41,401 nt of DNA from Planctomycetota bacterium. GTDB lineage: Bacteria > Planctomycetota > SZUA-567. The stretch lies in NCBI GenBank assembly GCA_020060765.1, contig JAGUZQ010000029.1, forward strand, positions 1 through 41,401. Direction: 5' to 3'. Below are positions 1 through 7,657 of the stretch, piece after piece; position 1 is the stretch's first letter; the number at the start of each line of letters is the position of its first letter. The notes beneath the pieces were generated by a model. The model did no database searches. It saw only the letters and a list, made by a program, of their open reading frames with translations, and was not told the DNA's origin. A program made the translations under genes and the position numbers.

Positions 1-165
1 AACTTATTTTGCCCTTCAGTGAAGCTTTCACGGTAAATTATGGATGCCACTTGGGCGTATAATTCACAAAATACAGCTATTTTTAATGCGATAGCCCTGA
101 TGGGGGGCGAGGCAAGCACTGCGAATTATGGATTCGGTTGCGAACAACTGGCGAAAGATTTCACT

Positions 166-460
166 TTGGATAGAGGGGGGATGTCTGGCGGGCATGCGCA
201 CCAGGAATTGGTCAGGCGGCGCGTAAGTTTGCGCAAGCTGGCATCCGCGCGTCGGTGCCGCGAACGAAGGGAGCGCGGAAGTCTTAAGGCAACAAGCACG
301 CTTGCGCAATAAGTCCGTGGCGACCCGCCACCGTCTGCCCTGGGACGTTCCAAAGGCTGGCGCCTTTTCCACTGTGTGCCGCGTGCAGAGCACGCGCTTC
401 GGCTATTCGCCGAAGTCCGCACGCAAGGAAAGCGCCTTTGGCGCATGATTGAATAGTGGG
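166..460. repeat. Dispersed structured repeat, family D, copy 1
   Basis: This stretch matches 29257-29476 over most of its length. It opens with a shared block around GGGGGGATGTCTGG and CAGGAATTGGTCAGGCG. It closes with a block of about 110 bp containing two back-to-back hairpins: GCGTGC/GCACGC at 381-395 and CTTCGGC/GCCGAAG at 397-415. Relative to the other copy it carries roughly 70-90 extra bases near 225-325. Short ORFs cross it on both strands, but none has a recognisable domain or ribosome site, so I treat it as non-coding. Bases 1-165 before it hold nothing I can identify. Confidence 0.75.
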
Positions 461-495
461 TTGTGGGCGAAGCCCACATTGGCCATTATCCCAAT

Positions 496-757
496 ACGGT
501 TAATTAAGGAAAAAACTTGTACCGTCATTTCCGCGAAGGCCAGGGGCTGGTTGCCAGCGGAATCCAGGAGGTGTGGCGTACGGTTTCTCCCCTGGATTCC
601 CGCCTTCGCGGGAATGACGTACGTAACTTTATTCGCAAAACAGAAAGCTTATCTCCTTAAACGTATTGCCTCTAACTCCCCCTGAAAGGGGGAGAACGTT
701 TTTGACCTAATGCGGGCGGGAATGACGGTTCAAGTTTTTTCCTTACTTAAACCGGAC
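496..757. repeat. MITE-like inverted repeat, family R, copy 1 (composite)
   Basis: The core at 523-619 is an inverted repeat with CGTCATT and CCCGCGAAGG-type arms, ending in CCCGCCTTCGCGGGAATGACG-like sequence. It is preceded by a leader, TTAATTAAGGAAAAAACTTG. A reverse-complement version of the leader lies at about 718-757, so the whole block is itself an inverted structure. A perfect 8-bp-stem hairpin, CTCCCCCT/AGGGGGAG, sits at 676-694. The leader, arms and inner spacer recur almost unchanged at 41290-41394. No transposase is present, so this is a non-autonomous or relic element. Confidence 0.75.
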
Positions 758-790
758 TTGATATGAAGTCGGTAAACGCATAAGCTAATA

Positions 791-845
791 ACCAGTTAGC
801 CCGACTGCCCGTTAATCCGTTAACCCGACAACCCGTCAACCAAAC
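791..845 (+). repeat. Short-word array (GTTAACCCG-like)
   Basis: A run of degenerate 7-10-bp words (AACCAGTTAGCCCG, CGTTAATCCG, TTAACCCGACAACCCG, TCAACC) ends about 10 bp before the regulator start codon. Similar words bracket the rubrerythrin gene at 23567-23608 and 24240-24429. No opposing arm was found here, so it is either a single-sided remnant or part of the neighbouring composite repeat. Confidence 0.55.
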
Positions 846-854
846 GGAGCAAGC

Positions 855-1916
855 ATGAATAAAATCCAAAGCATGACCGCCGAGTTGGAGAAGTCGATCC
901 GGGACGGCGCGTTCGCGCCGGGTTCGCTGTTGCCGTCGCAGCACTCGCTGGCAGAGGAATACGGCATCTCCCGCTCCAGCGTGCAGCTCGTGATGAACGA
1001 ACTGGCCCGGCGCGGGGTGGTGCGCAAACTGCCGGGCAGGGGCATTTCCGTGCCGGAAGGCGGCGCGAAAACAAAAAAGCTGGAGACGGTCTGCTACCTC
1101 GCCCCGGAAAAGGCGCGCCTCACTGCCGACCCCGCCGACAACTACGACAGCGCCATGCTATGGGGGGCGCAGGCGGCGGCGGAAGACGGCAACGCCGCTT
1201 TCCTGGTGAAGCGCTGGAGCGGGGAGGAAGGCGTGGAGTCGCTGGAGAAATATCTGCACGCCCAACGCGCGGACGGGCTGCTGCTGTCCCGCCATTTTTC
1301 CGACGCCGAACTCGACCTGCTTTCCCGCTGCGGCGTGCCGCTGGTGGTGTTGGGCAGGGCTTTCTGTCTGAAAAATACGGGGTGCGTCGCGCCTAACTTC
1401 AGCGACGGTCTGACCTCGCTCCTGGAGCGGCTGCGGCAGGCGGAAATCTGGCGGGTGGCGGTGCTGACCTTCGGCGACGAAAGCGAAGTGTCCCAGGAAA
1501 TCCATCTCGCCGCCGAACAATACTCCCGTCGGCTTGACGCGGAAGGAGTCGCCGTGTACGACCTGCGCCATCCGTCCTGGTACGACGCCAATGACGAGGA
1601 GCGGGTCGAGGCGGCGGCGAAGATGCTGCTGAATTTTTCCAACCCGCCGGAAGTGGTGATCTGTTTTTCCGACTGGATCGCCTACGGGGTGCTGCGCTGT
1701 CTGCGGGCGCGAGGAAAAAGCATCGGCCTGGTCGGGATGCTGGGGCTGGATCTGGCCGCGCGCGAGGAGATTTCCACCCTGGCGGTTTCCTCAGACCGGC
1801 TGGGTCGGCAGGGGTTCGCGCTGCTGAAAGAGATGGTCGAACAGGGCGCGCCCGGACGGATCGAACGCATCAGCCTCTCCCTGGTCGAACGGAAGACGTT
1901 CCGGTTTCCGGGGTAG
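855..1916 (+). CDS. GntR-type regulator with LacI/PBP-like sensor domain
   Basis: A 353-residue transcriptional regulator. Residues 1-70 form a GntR winged helix-turn-helix, with the typical run from PGSLLPSQHSLAEEYGISRS to a wing ending RGISVPEGG. Residues about 75-350 resemble the periplasmic-binding-protein fold of LacI-family sensors, with a late segment LGLDLAAREEISTLAVSSD typical of that group. This N-GntR/C-LacI layout is the AraR type and generally binds a sugar effector in the cytoplasm. The ATG follows GGAG by about 7 bases. It converges on the lipoprotein gene, with the two stop codons adjacent (1914-1919). The lipoprotein and toroid genes are plausible targets, but no operator was identified and the effector is unknown. 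Confidence 0.85.
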   Translation: MNKIQSMTAELEKSIRDGAFAPGSLLPSQHSLAEEYGISRSSVQLVMNELARRGVVRKLPGRGISVPEGGAKTKKLETVCYLAPEKARLTADPADNYDSAMLWGAQAAAEDGNAAFLVKRWSGEEGVESLEKYLHAQRADGLLLSRHFSDAELDLLSRCGVPLVVLGRAFCLKNTGCVAPNFSDGLTSLLERLRQAEIWRVAVLTFGDESEVSQEIHLAAEQYSRRLDAEGVAVYDLRHPSWYDANDEERVEAAAKMLLNFSNPPEVVICFSDWIAYGVLRCLRARGKSIGLVGMLGLDLAAREEISTLAVSSDRLGRQGFALLKEMVEQGAPGRIERISLSLVERKTFRFPG

Positions 1917-2417
1917 CTAATCCTCGTCCCGGATCGGATTTAGGATAAGCTGCACGGGGACATCGTGAGTGTATTCGTAGGGCGGCGATGACCAGATAAG
2001 CTTGCGTTCTTGCAGATCATATATATTAGTCTTTCCCAACATGGGATAAAACATTTTGCCTCTAATCTCCGAATCGGGGATGGTTTCCGGATAATAAAGA
2101 AACCGGCTGTTGACGCAGTACAGCCTGATAGCGCCATAATCGCCGCCGAAGGTTTTTACGTAGTGAATATCTGCCCGAATCAAAGTGCCGTCGGCATGCG
2201 TAAGCGTATAGGATCCATTCTCGCGTATCCGAAACGGTGCGTCCGAGGGTATGGATTCAACATATTTACAGTAATAATACCGGACTACCGTGTATTGACT
2301 GGTGTTACAGCCCTTGGGCGGTTTCACCGTCGGGTTATTTTTTTCCCAAGCGGTTTCGCTGTCCGCGCATCCACAGATGAACGACATCAGCAATAACGTT
2401 AAGGCGAACTTACGCAT
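1917..2417 (-). CDS. Small lipoprotein, function unknown
   Basis: The protein is 166 residues from the ATG at 2417. It has a type-II signal peptide (MRKFALTLLLMSFICGC), with the lipidated Cys at residue 17 followed by Ala. I prefer this start over an upstream in-frame ATG at 2444 because it places the signal peptide at the N-terminus and has AGGA about 7 bases upstream. The ATG overlaps the preceding toroid gene's TAA by one base, so the two are probably translationally coupled. The mature part contains repeated Tyr- and Gly-rich stretches (VVRYYYCKYV, SRFLYYPE) and no domain I recognise. It is presumably anchored in the cell envelope, and its operon position suggests a part in handling the toroid protein's substrate. 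Confidence 0.6.
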   Translation of the reverse strand: MRKFALTLLLMSFICGCADSETAWEKNNPTVKPPKGCNTSQYTVVRYYYCKYVESIPSDAPFRIRENGSYTLTHADGTLIRADIHYVKTFGGDYGAIRLYCVNSRFLYYPETIPDSEIRGKMFYPMLGKTNIYDLQERKLIWSSPPYEYTHDVPVQLILNPIRDED

Positions 2418-4321
2418 TATTTTTCCTGTCTGCATTCCAGCCATTCCAGCATCGCGATCGGGTTGCCGTGTTTGATCTGGGCAGTGTCCTGGACGTAGCC
2501 CTGGCGGAAGGTGATGTGTTCCGTCGACGCGCCGATGATGTCGGGCCAGCGCGGGTCGGTGTATTGCAGCCAGGTCGTCCAGTTCAGGTACGATTCCCAG
2601 TTGGCGGCGGCAATCCGGGAACCGGTGCGCCGCGCGTAAGCTCCCAGCGCGAGAGGGAAATCATAACGCAGGTGCACCGAGTGCGCGCCCTGGATCGAAC
2701 CGGCGGTGGAGCCGTGGATAATGCCGCCCTGGGTGATGGTGGTGCCGCCCCAGGTTTCGGCCGCCTTCCACTCGGCGTCGGGATAGTCCTCGCGCAGGCG
2801 CAGGAAGGAATGGATCACGCGCCAGGTGCGGTGGTACTGCTCCCAGACCTCGTCCTTGAGTTTCCCGTCCAGCAATTCGGGATAGGTCAACACCTCGTCC
2901 AGCACCAGCAGAATCCACGACGGCGCCACCGCGTCTGCGCCGAGAGTGTCGTATTCCAGAAAACGCCACTCGTTGCGTTTAAGGTGCGCGAGTAGATGGC
3001 GCAGCATGTCGCCGAATTTTATCTGGTACTTCGATTCGCCGGTAAGCAGGTGCGCCACGAGATAACTGAACGCGGCGAAGGCGTCGCTGACGGGATAGCA
3101 GTCCTCGGGATATTCGACAAACCCGCGCGTCTGCCCCGGCGAACCGTCCCAGTAGCGCCCGAACGCCACGCCGCCGGTTTTGGCGGAAGTCATATCTTCC
3201 AGAAACACGTCGCAGAATTTTTGCAGCCGTTCGGTGAAAACCGCTTTCTCCCGCTCCGGCATGTTCCCCCTTTTCAGGCAGCGCCAGAGCATCATATTAA
3301 CTACGCCGCCGGTAGCGGTTTCGGAATGTTCGCGCCCGTAGCGGTCGGTGAATTTGTCTTCGGCGGCCTGGTAGGCGTTGATCCAGGAGCCGTTTTCGTG
3401 CATGAAGCCGCCGTTCTTGAAATACAGCAGCGCGTTCAAGATTTTTTCGCCCCGCGGATCGCCCAGGCGGAACATGGTTTCCATCAGCACGGCGTTGGCC
3501 GAGCCGCCCCAGGCGATTTCGCACAGCGGCGCGTCCCAGGTCACGCGGTTTTCCCACAGCACGCCGGAGACTTTTTTCTGTTTCAGGAAATTGAACCAGC
3601 CCCGGTGGAACAGGCCCATCCCCTCGCCCAGTTCCAGCCACAGGCCGGGCTGGCGCGTGAAGGAATGCCATAATTCGATATATTTTGCATAAGGCTTGGC
3701 AGGCTTTGGCGCGGCTTTGTGCTCTTCCGGTTGTCCGGCGATATCGGGGCTCCATAAATCATGTTCGCCGAGGGCGACTATCATCGCGCCGGTGATTTTT
3801 TCTCCCGCCGCGAAATCCCGCTCGCCGAAAAAAATTCCCGCCGGGCAGGACAGCCCCAGGCATTGCACCGCGCCCGCGTCAGTGTGATTAAAAGTAAGCG
3901 CGGCTTTGCCTTTGAACAGGGGCGTGAATACGATGCCGGTTTTTTCGTCCGACCAGCCAGAGACCAGCATATTGTAAAAGCGGCAGCGCAGGAATTCCTC
4001 CGGACGTTGCAGCAGCAGCAGATCCGCGCCGCCGCGCCACGCTTGCGAGAAAACCAAAGAGGCGGAAACTTCGATCGACTCTTCCCGCGCCAGCAGCCGG
4101 ATTTCAAACCCGCCGCAGGGGGAATTTCCCGACAGGACAACCTGGTCGTCTTCGAGGCTTACCTTGTCGCAAAAATAGCGGTGCCCGTATTCGTCGCCGG
4201 GTTCGCGCAGACGCAGGTGGGCAAAGCCGAGGGCGATGGTCTTGCCGTTATATTTCCATTCCTCCCCGGAGTTTTTGGGGAAAGTGATTTCAGTGCCGGG
4301 AAAGGGAGTCCAGGTAAGCAT
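2417..4321 (-). CDS. Predicted (alpha/alpha)6-toroid carbohydrate-active protein
   Basis: A large 634-residue protein without an evident signal peptide. Residues 1-165 look like a beta-rich N-terminal domain. Residues about 185-630 are helical with the spacing of six-hairpin glycosidases or lyase toroids, and carry conserved-looking aromatic and acidic clusters such as LWENRVTWDAPLCEIAWGG, GRYWDGSPGQTRGFVEYPED and ETWGGTTITQGGIIHGST. I cannot assign a GH or PL family or name catalytic residues. Translation starts at an ATG after a GGAG-type site, and the stop overlaps the lipoprotein start. The next gene upstream is KDPG aldolase on the same strand, which would fit uronate or sugar-acid breakdown. 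That link is inferred from context only. Confidence 0.55.
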   Translation of the reverse strand: MLTWTPFPGTEITFPKNSGEEWKYNGKTIALGFAHLRLREPGDEYGHRYFCDKVSLEDDQVVLSGNSPCGGFEIRLLAREESIEVSASLVFSQAWRGGADLLLLQRPEEFLRCRFYNMLVSGWSDEKTGIVFTPLFKGKAALTFNHTDAGAVQCLGLSCPAGIFFGERDFAAGEKITGAMIVALGEHDLWSPDIAGQPEEHKAAPKPAKPYAKYIELWHSFTRQPGLWLELGEGMGLFHRGWFNFLKQKKVSGVLWENRVTWDAPLCEIAWGGSANAVLMETMFRLGDPRGEKILNALLYFKNGGFMHENGSWINAYQAAEDKFTDRYGREHSETATGGVVNMMLWRCLKRGNMPEREKAVFTERLQKFCDVFLEDMTSAKTGGVAFGRYWDGSPGQTRGFVEYPEDCYPVSDAFAAFSYLVAHLLTGESKYQIKFGDMLRHLLAHLKRNEWRFLEYDTLGADAVAPSWILLVLDEVLTYPELLDGKLKDEVWEQYHRTWRVIHSFLRLREDYPDAEWKAAETWGGTTITQGGIIHGSTAGSIQGAHSVHLRYDFPLALGAYARRTGSRIAAANWESYLNWTTWLQYTDPRWPDIIGASTEHITFRQGYVQDTAQIKHGNPIAMLEWLECRQEK

Positions 4322-4337
4322 GTCTATCTCCTTGGGA

Positions 4338-4517
4338 GGGACTAAGGCTCTAAGGGACTAGGGGACTAAGGCTCTGGTCGAAGATTTCCCTGCTTGCCGT
4401 AAGTTTTTCGCAATCGGGAGTTATCAGTGCCGCGCCGGTAAAGAAATTTCTTAGTCCCCTAGAGCCTTAGTCCCAAATCCGATTTGCCCCCTTTATTATG
4501 GGGCGCTGTACTTAGTC
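4338..4517. repeat. Word-array island E1 (GGGACTAAG), direct copy of E2
   Basis: The left arm (4338-4370) is a run of GGGACTAAG/GGGACTAGG words broken by GCTCTAA. The right arm (4450-4474) is the same array in inverted orientation, CTTAGTCCCC and CCTTAGTCCC. About 80 bp lie between them, and a conserved tail runs to 4517. The whole block is nearly identical to 5224-5403 in the same orientation, with about six differences counted by eye. It fills the gap between eda and the toroid gene. Confidence 0.85.
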
Positions 4518-4527
4518 TCCGGATACG

Positions 4528-5157
4528 TTACGCTTTTTCCGCCAGTTCCACCGCCTCGCGGGTCAGGCGTTCTATCTCGCTGAATTTTTTGTCGGCCAGC
4601 AGATCGCCAGTCACCATCCAGGAACCGCCGCATGCTACCACCTTGTCGAAGCGCAGGTAATCGGCGAGGTTCCTGGGGTTGATGCCGCCGGTGGGGATAA
4701 AGCGCATCATCCCGTAGGGAGCGCTGACCGCCTTCAGGGTTTTCAACCCGCCAAACGCCTCGGCGGGAAAGAACTTCACCACCTCCAGCCCGAACTCCAG
4801 CGCCATCTCGATGTCGGTGGGGTTGCTGGTGCCGGGAGTGATGGGGATGCCGTTCTCCACGCAGTAACTCACGACTTTCGGATTGAAGCCGGGCGAGACG
4901 ATGAAACTCGCGCCGTGATCGACCGCTTGTTTGACCTGATCGACACTCAGCACCGTGCCGGCACCGACCAGCATGTCGCCCCGCGCGGCGGCGATGCCCA
5001 GCGCTTCGACGGCGGCGGAGGTGCGGAAGGTGATTTCCGCGCACGGCAGCCCGCCCGCGCACAGCGCGTCGCACAGCGCGCCCGCGTCTTCCGCCTTGTC
5101 GATCTTCACCACCGGCACCAGCCGCAGCGCCTCCAGGCGCGAAATCAGTTCCTGCAT
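4528..5157 (-). CDS. eda: KDPG/KHG aldolase
   Basis: 2-dehydro-3-deoxyphosphogluconate (or 4-hydroxy-2-oxoglutarate) aldolase, a cytoplasmic class I aldolase that cleaves KDPG to pyruvate and glyceraldehyde 3-phosphate. At 209 residues it has the usual length. The family signatures are visible: EITFRT with general base Glu41 and phosphate-site Arg45, VGAGTVL at 64-70, VSPGFNP at 87-93, VVKFFPAEAF with Schiff-base Lys128, and IPTGGINP for phosphate binding near 154-161. It would complete an Entner-Doudoroff or hexuronate route; no edd or kdgK is in the window. The gene stands alone, lying between the two direct repeats E1 and E2, and could be lost or amplified by recombination between them. 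Similar enzymes act on 2-dehydro-3-deoxy-6-phosphogalactonate, so the exact substrate is open. Confidence 0.93.
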   Translation of the reverse strand: MQELISRLEALRLVPVVKIDKAEDAGALCDALCAGGLPCAEITFRTSAAVEALGIAAARGDMLVGAGTVLSVDQVKQAVDHGASFIVSPGFNPKVVSYCVENGIPITPGTSNPTDIEMALEFGLEVVKFFPAEAFGGLKTLKAVSAPYGMMRFIPTGGINPRNLADYLRFDKVVACGGSWMVTGDLLADKKFSEIERLTREAVELAEKA

Positions 5158-5178
5158 GTCTTCTCCTGTTGTTGGTCA

Positions 5179-5416
5179 GGGACTAAGTACAACTCCCCGC
5201 AAATAAGGGGTCAAAACATGCAAGGGACTAAGGCTCTAAGGGACTAGGGGACTAAGGCACTGGTCGAAAATTTCCCTGCTTGCCGTAAGTTTTTCGTAAT
5301 CAGAAGTTATCAGTGCCGCGCCGGTAAAGAAATTTCTTAGTCCCCTAGAGCCTTAGTCCCAAATCCGATTTGCCCCCTTTATTATGGAGCGCTGTACTTA
5401 GTCCCTCAGTCCCTTA
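5179..5416. repeat. Word-array island E2 (GGGACTAAG), full nested inverted repeat
   Basis: This is the most complete copy. A perfect 12-bp outer inverted repeat, GGGACTAAGTAC (5179-5190) and GTACTTAGTCCC (5394-5405), encloses a second imperfect pair (AATAAGGGG-type at about 5202-5211 and its complement at about 5374-5386). Inside these lie the inner word arrays at 5224-5257 and 5336-5360. The central spacer is about 80 bp. The 180-bp core duplicates E1. The island fills most of the gap between eda and the divergent tetR-like gene. Confidence 0.85.
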
Positions 5417-5486
5417 AAAGATCACAATTATCCCCCGCCGCCTTCCCCGGTCAATCAGAAATGCTTTATATTCCGTATTTTTTTCG

Positions 5487-5515
5487 TTGACAAAAACGGC
5501 GAACGCATTTAAATG
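5487..5515 (+). promoter_or_regulatory. Probable promoter and operator of the efflux operon
   Basis: TTGACA at 5487-5492 is followed after 16 bp by TTAAAT (5509-5514). The perfect 10-bp palindrome CATTTAAATG at 5506-5515 overlies this -10 region, and AACG (5502-5505) and CGTT (5518-5521) extend it imperfectly. Its position about 40-65 bp before the tetR-like ATG suits autorepression by that protein. The -10 match is only moderate. Confidence 0.45.
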
Positions 5516-5551
5516 GTCGTTTGAAATAACTGTTTTAAAGAGGATCGTTTC

Positions 5552-6217
5552 ATGGCCGAACAGACTGGCGATACCCGGCAGCGCGTGCTGGAAAGCGCGG
5601 CGGAGATTTTCGCGGAAAAGGGTTTCAACCGCGCCACGGTGCAGGATATCTGCGCCGCCGCGCAGGCGAATATCGCTTCGGTGAACTACCATTTCGGCAG
5701 CAAGGAAAACCTCTATAACGAAGTCTGGCGTTACACCCTGGAGCTGAAGCTGAAGGCGTATCCGCTGGACGAGGGCTGCACGGCAAATTCCTCGCCCGAG
5801 GAAAAGTTTGGCGCTTATATCCGCGCGCAGATCCGCGCCATTTTCGATCCCGGCTCTCCCGGTTATTTCTCTAAGCTCATGCTGAAGGAGATGTCTGACC
5901 CGTCCTTCGCCAAGGAGTTGATTTTCGACGAGGCAATCCGCCCCATGGCCGCGCGGCTAGAGGGAATCATTAACGGATTGCTGGGAGGAAAGGCCTCCGC
6001 CAGGCAGATCGGTTTCTGCATGGGCAGCGTGGTGCCGCAGTATCTGTCTTACAATTTCCGCCGCCAGCATCCGCATAAAGACCACAAGTGCCACCGGTTT
6101 TTCGTTGGCGACAATCCCACGGCGGCCGAACAGGAACTGCTGGCGCGGCACATTACCGCCTTTTCTCTCGCGGGGCTGAAAGCCTCCAAAGCCATGTCGG
6201 AAGAATACGACTTATGA
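5552..6217 (+). CDS. TetR-family repressor, CecR-like
   Basis: A 221-residue DNA-binding regulator. Residues about 9-55 form the TetR helix-turn-helix (VLESAAEIFAEKGFNRATVQ, then a recognition segment ending SVNYHFGSKENLY). The C-terminal ligand domain resembles the CecR/DUF1956 type, seen in the stretch GYFSKLMLKEMSDPS. The ATG follows AGAGGA by 7 bases. Its TGA overlaps the next gene's ATG by 4 bases (ATGA), so it is the first gene of the efflux operon and probably represses it in response to a pump substrate. The ligand is unknown. A palindrome in the promoter just upstream is a candidate operator. Confidence 0.88.
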   Translation: MAEQTGDTRQRVLESAAEIFAEKGFNRATVQDICAAAQANIASVNYHFGSKENLYNEVWRYTLELKLKAYPLDEGCTANSSPEEKFGAYIRAQIRAIFDPGSPGYFSKLMLKEMSDPSFAKELIFDEAIRPMAARLEGIINGLLGGKASARQIGFCMGSVVPQYLSYNFRRQHPHKDHKCHRFFVGDNPTAAEQELLARHITAFSLAGLKASKAMSEEYDL

Positions 6218-7656
6218 CTAAAAAAATATTCCTCTTATCGCTCTGCCTGTTGCCGCTGTGTCTGGCGGCGTGCGCGCGCCTGTTGCCGGAGCGGGGCGAC
6301 CCCGCGGCGGGAATCGTGCCTGTTTCCTTCACCAGTGGCCAGGGCGTGGCCAAGCCGGAATTCTGGTGGAAGGAATTCAACAACCCCGAGTTGGACGCGC
6401 TGCTGGACACCGCGTTTTACGACAACCTCGACCTGCGCAAAGCTTACGCGCGGCTGCTGCAGGCGCAGGCTGCCGCCGCGAAATCCGGCGCGGGGCTGAT
6501 TCCCTCCCTGTCGCTGGACAGCGGCGCGAGCCGCACCCGCAGTGTTACCGAGACCGAAACCGCCTCCGGCACCGAGCGGGTCGGCCTCACCGCCAAAACC
6601 CACAGCCTGGGGCTGGCGGCGAGTTACGAGCTGGATCTCTGGGGGCGCGTGCGCGACACCCGCGCCGCCGCCGCGTTGTCGGCACAGGCTTCCGCCGAGG
6701 ATTTGCAGGGCGCGGCTGTCACTCTCGCTTCGCAGGTGACGCAGGCGTGGCTGACAGTGCTGGAGCAGCGGGCGAAACTCGACCTGCTTGCCCGGCAGAC
6801 CGAAACCAACCTGACTTATCTGGAACTGGTCGAACTCCGTTTCCGCCAGTCGCAATCAACGGCGATGGATGTCTTTCAACAGAAACAGAACGTTGCGAAA
6901 GTGAAGGGGCAGATTCCCCTGGCGGAAGCGGCGGAGCAGGAGGCGTTGCGCCAGTTGGCGGTGTTGCTGGGCAAAAGCCCGTTGGAGGAATTGACGCTTA
7001 CCGGCGAGGCTCTGCCGGAACTGCCGCCCCTGCCCATGACCGGGCTTCCCGCCCACCTGCTGGAAAACCGGCCTGACGTGAAGGCCGCGTTCCTGCGCTT
7101 GCGCGCGGCGGACTGGTCGGTGGCGGCGGCGAAGGCTGACCGGTTCCCGGCGCTGAAGCTGACCGGCTCTTCCTATTACAAGGCGGCGCGGGCGGAACGG
7201 CTGTTCAACAACTGGCTGGCGACTATCGGCGCTTCCCTGACCGCGCCCATCATTGACGGAGGCGTGAAAAAAGCGGAAGTCCTCCGGCAGTCAGGCGCGG
7301 CGGAGGAGGCGTTCCTGTCTTACCGTTCCGCTATCCTGAACGCGCTGAAAGAAGTGGAAGACGCGCTGATGAACGAACGCAAACAGCTTGCGCATCTGGA
7401 GGAGCTGCAGAACCAGGTCGACTTCGCCTGCAAGGCGCTGGACGAGGCGCGCGAACGCTACCGCAAGGGCGCCAGCGATTACCTCCCGGTCATCACCCAG
7501 CTCCTGTCGGTGCAGGCGTTGGAACTGGATCTGATCACCAAGCGTAAACAGGCTCTCGCTTACCGCCTGAACCTGTATCGCGCCCTCGGCGGGCGCTGGA
7601 TGCAGGCCGACAAGCCGATGGCGGAAATCATGACAGACGTAATCACGGGGAAATAA
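6214..7656 (+). CDS. Outer-membrane efflux lipoprotein (TolC/OprM/NodT family)
   Basis: The protein is 480 residues from the ATG at 6214, which overlaps the tetR-like stop. Longer readings in this frame are less likely, because this start gives a clean lipoprotein signal (MTKKIFLLSLCLLPLCLAAC) with lipidated Cys20. The rest has the duplicated outer-membrane-efflux layout, with two long coiled-coil halves: residues about 60-260, containing AASYELDLWGRVRDTRAAA, and about 270-470, containing ENRPDVKAAFLRLRAAD, which is a hallmark of this family. It should trimerise as the outer-membrane exit duct of the tripartite pump encoded next. Start/stop overlaps and 1-bp gaps show tight coupling with the adaptor and pump genes. 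Confidence 0.92.
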   Translation: MTKKIFLLSLCLLPLCLAACARLLPERGDPAAGIVPVSFTSGQGVAKPEFWWKEFNNPELDALLDTAFYDNLDLRKAYARLLQAQAAAAKSGAGLIPSLSLDSGASRTRSVTETETASGTERVGLTAKTHSLGLAASYELDLWGRVRDTRAAAALSAQASAEDLQGAAVTLASQVTQAWLTVLEQRAKLDLLARQTETNLTYLELVELRFRQSQSTAMDVFQQKQNVAKVKGQIPLAEAAEQEALRQLAVLLGKSPLEELTLTGEALPELPPLPMTGLPAHLLENRPDVKAAFLRLRAADWSVAAAKADRFPALKLTGSSYYKAARAERLFNNWLATIGASLTAPIIDGGVKKAEVLRQSGAAEEAFLSYRSAILNALKEVEDALMNERKQLAHLEELQNQVDFACKALDEARERYRKGASDYLPVITQLLSVQALELDLITKRKQALAYRLNLYRALGGRWMQADKPMAEIMTDVITGK

Positions 7657-7657
7657 G

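Noticed and set aside
40..685. Several short frames in the first 700 bases
   Set aside because: They fall in repeats D and R, have no ribosome sites, and similar sequence recurs elsewhere as non-coding repeat.
4338..5416. CRISPR array
   Set aside because: The repeated words are only 7-10 bp, directly adjacent, without unique spacers, and inverted at the other end.
4338..5416. Composite transposon carrying eda
   Set aside because: No transposase is encoded and the 180-bp blocks are too short for insertion sequences. I report only the duplicated repeats.
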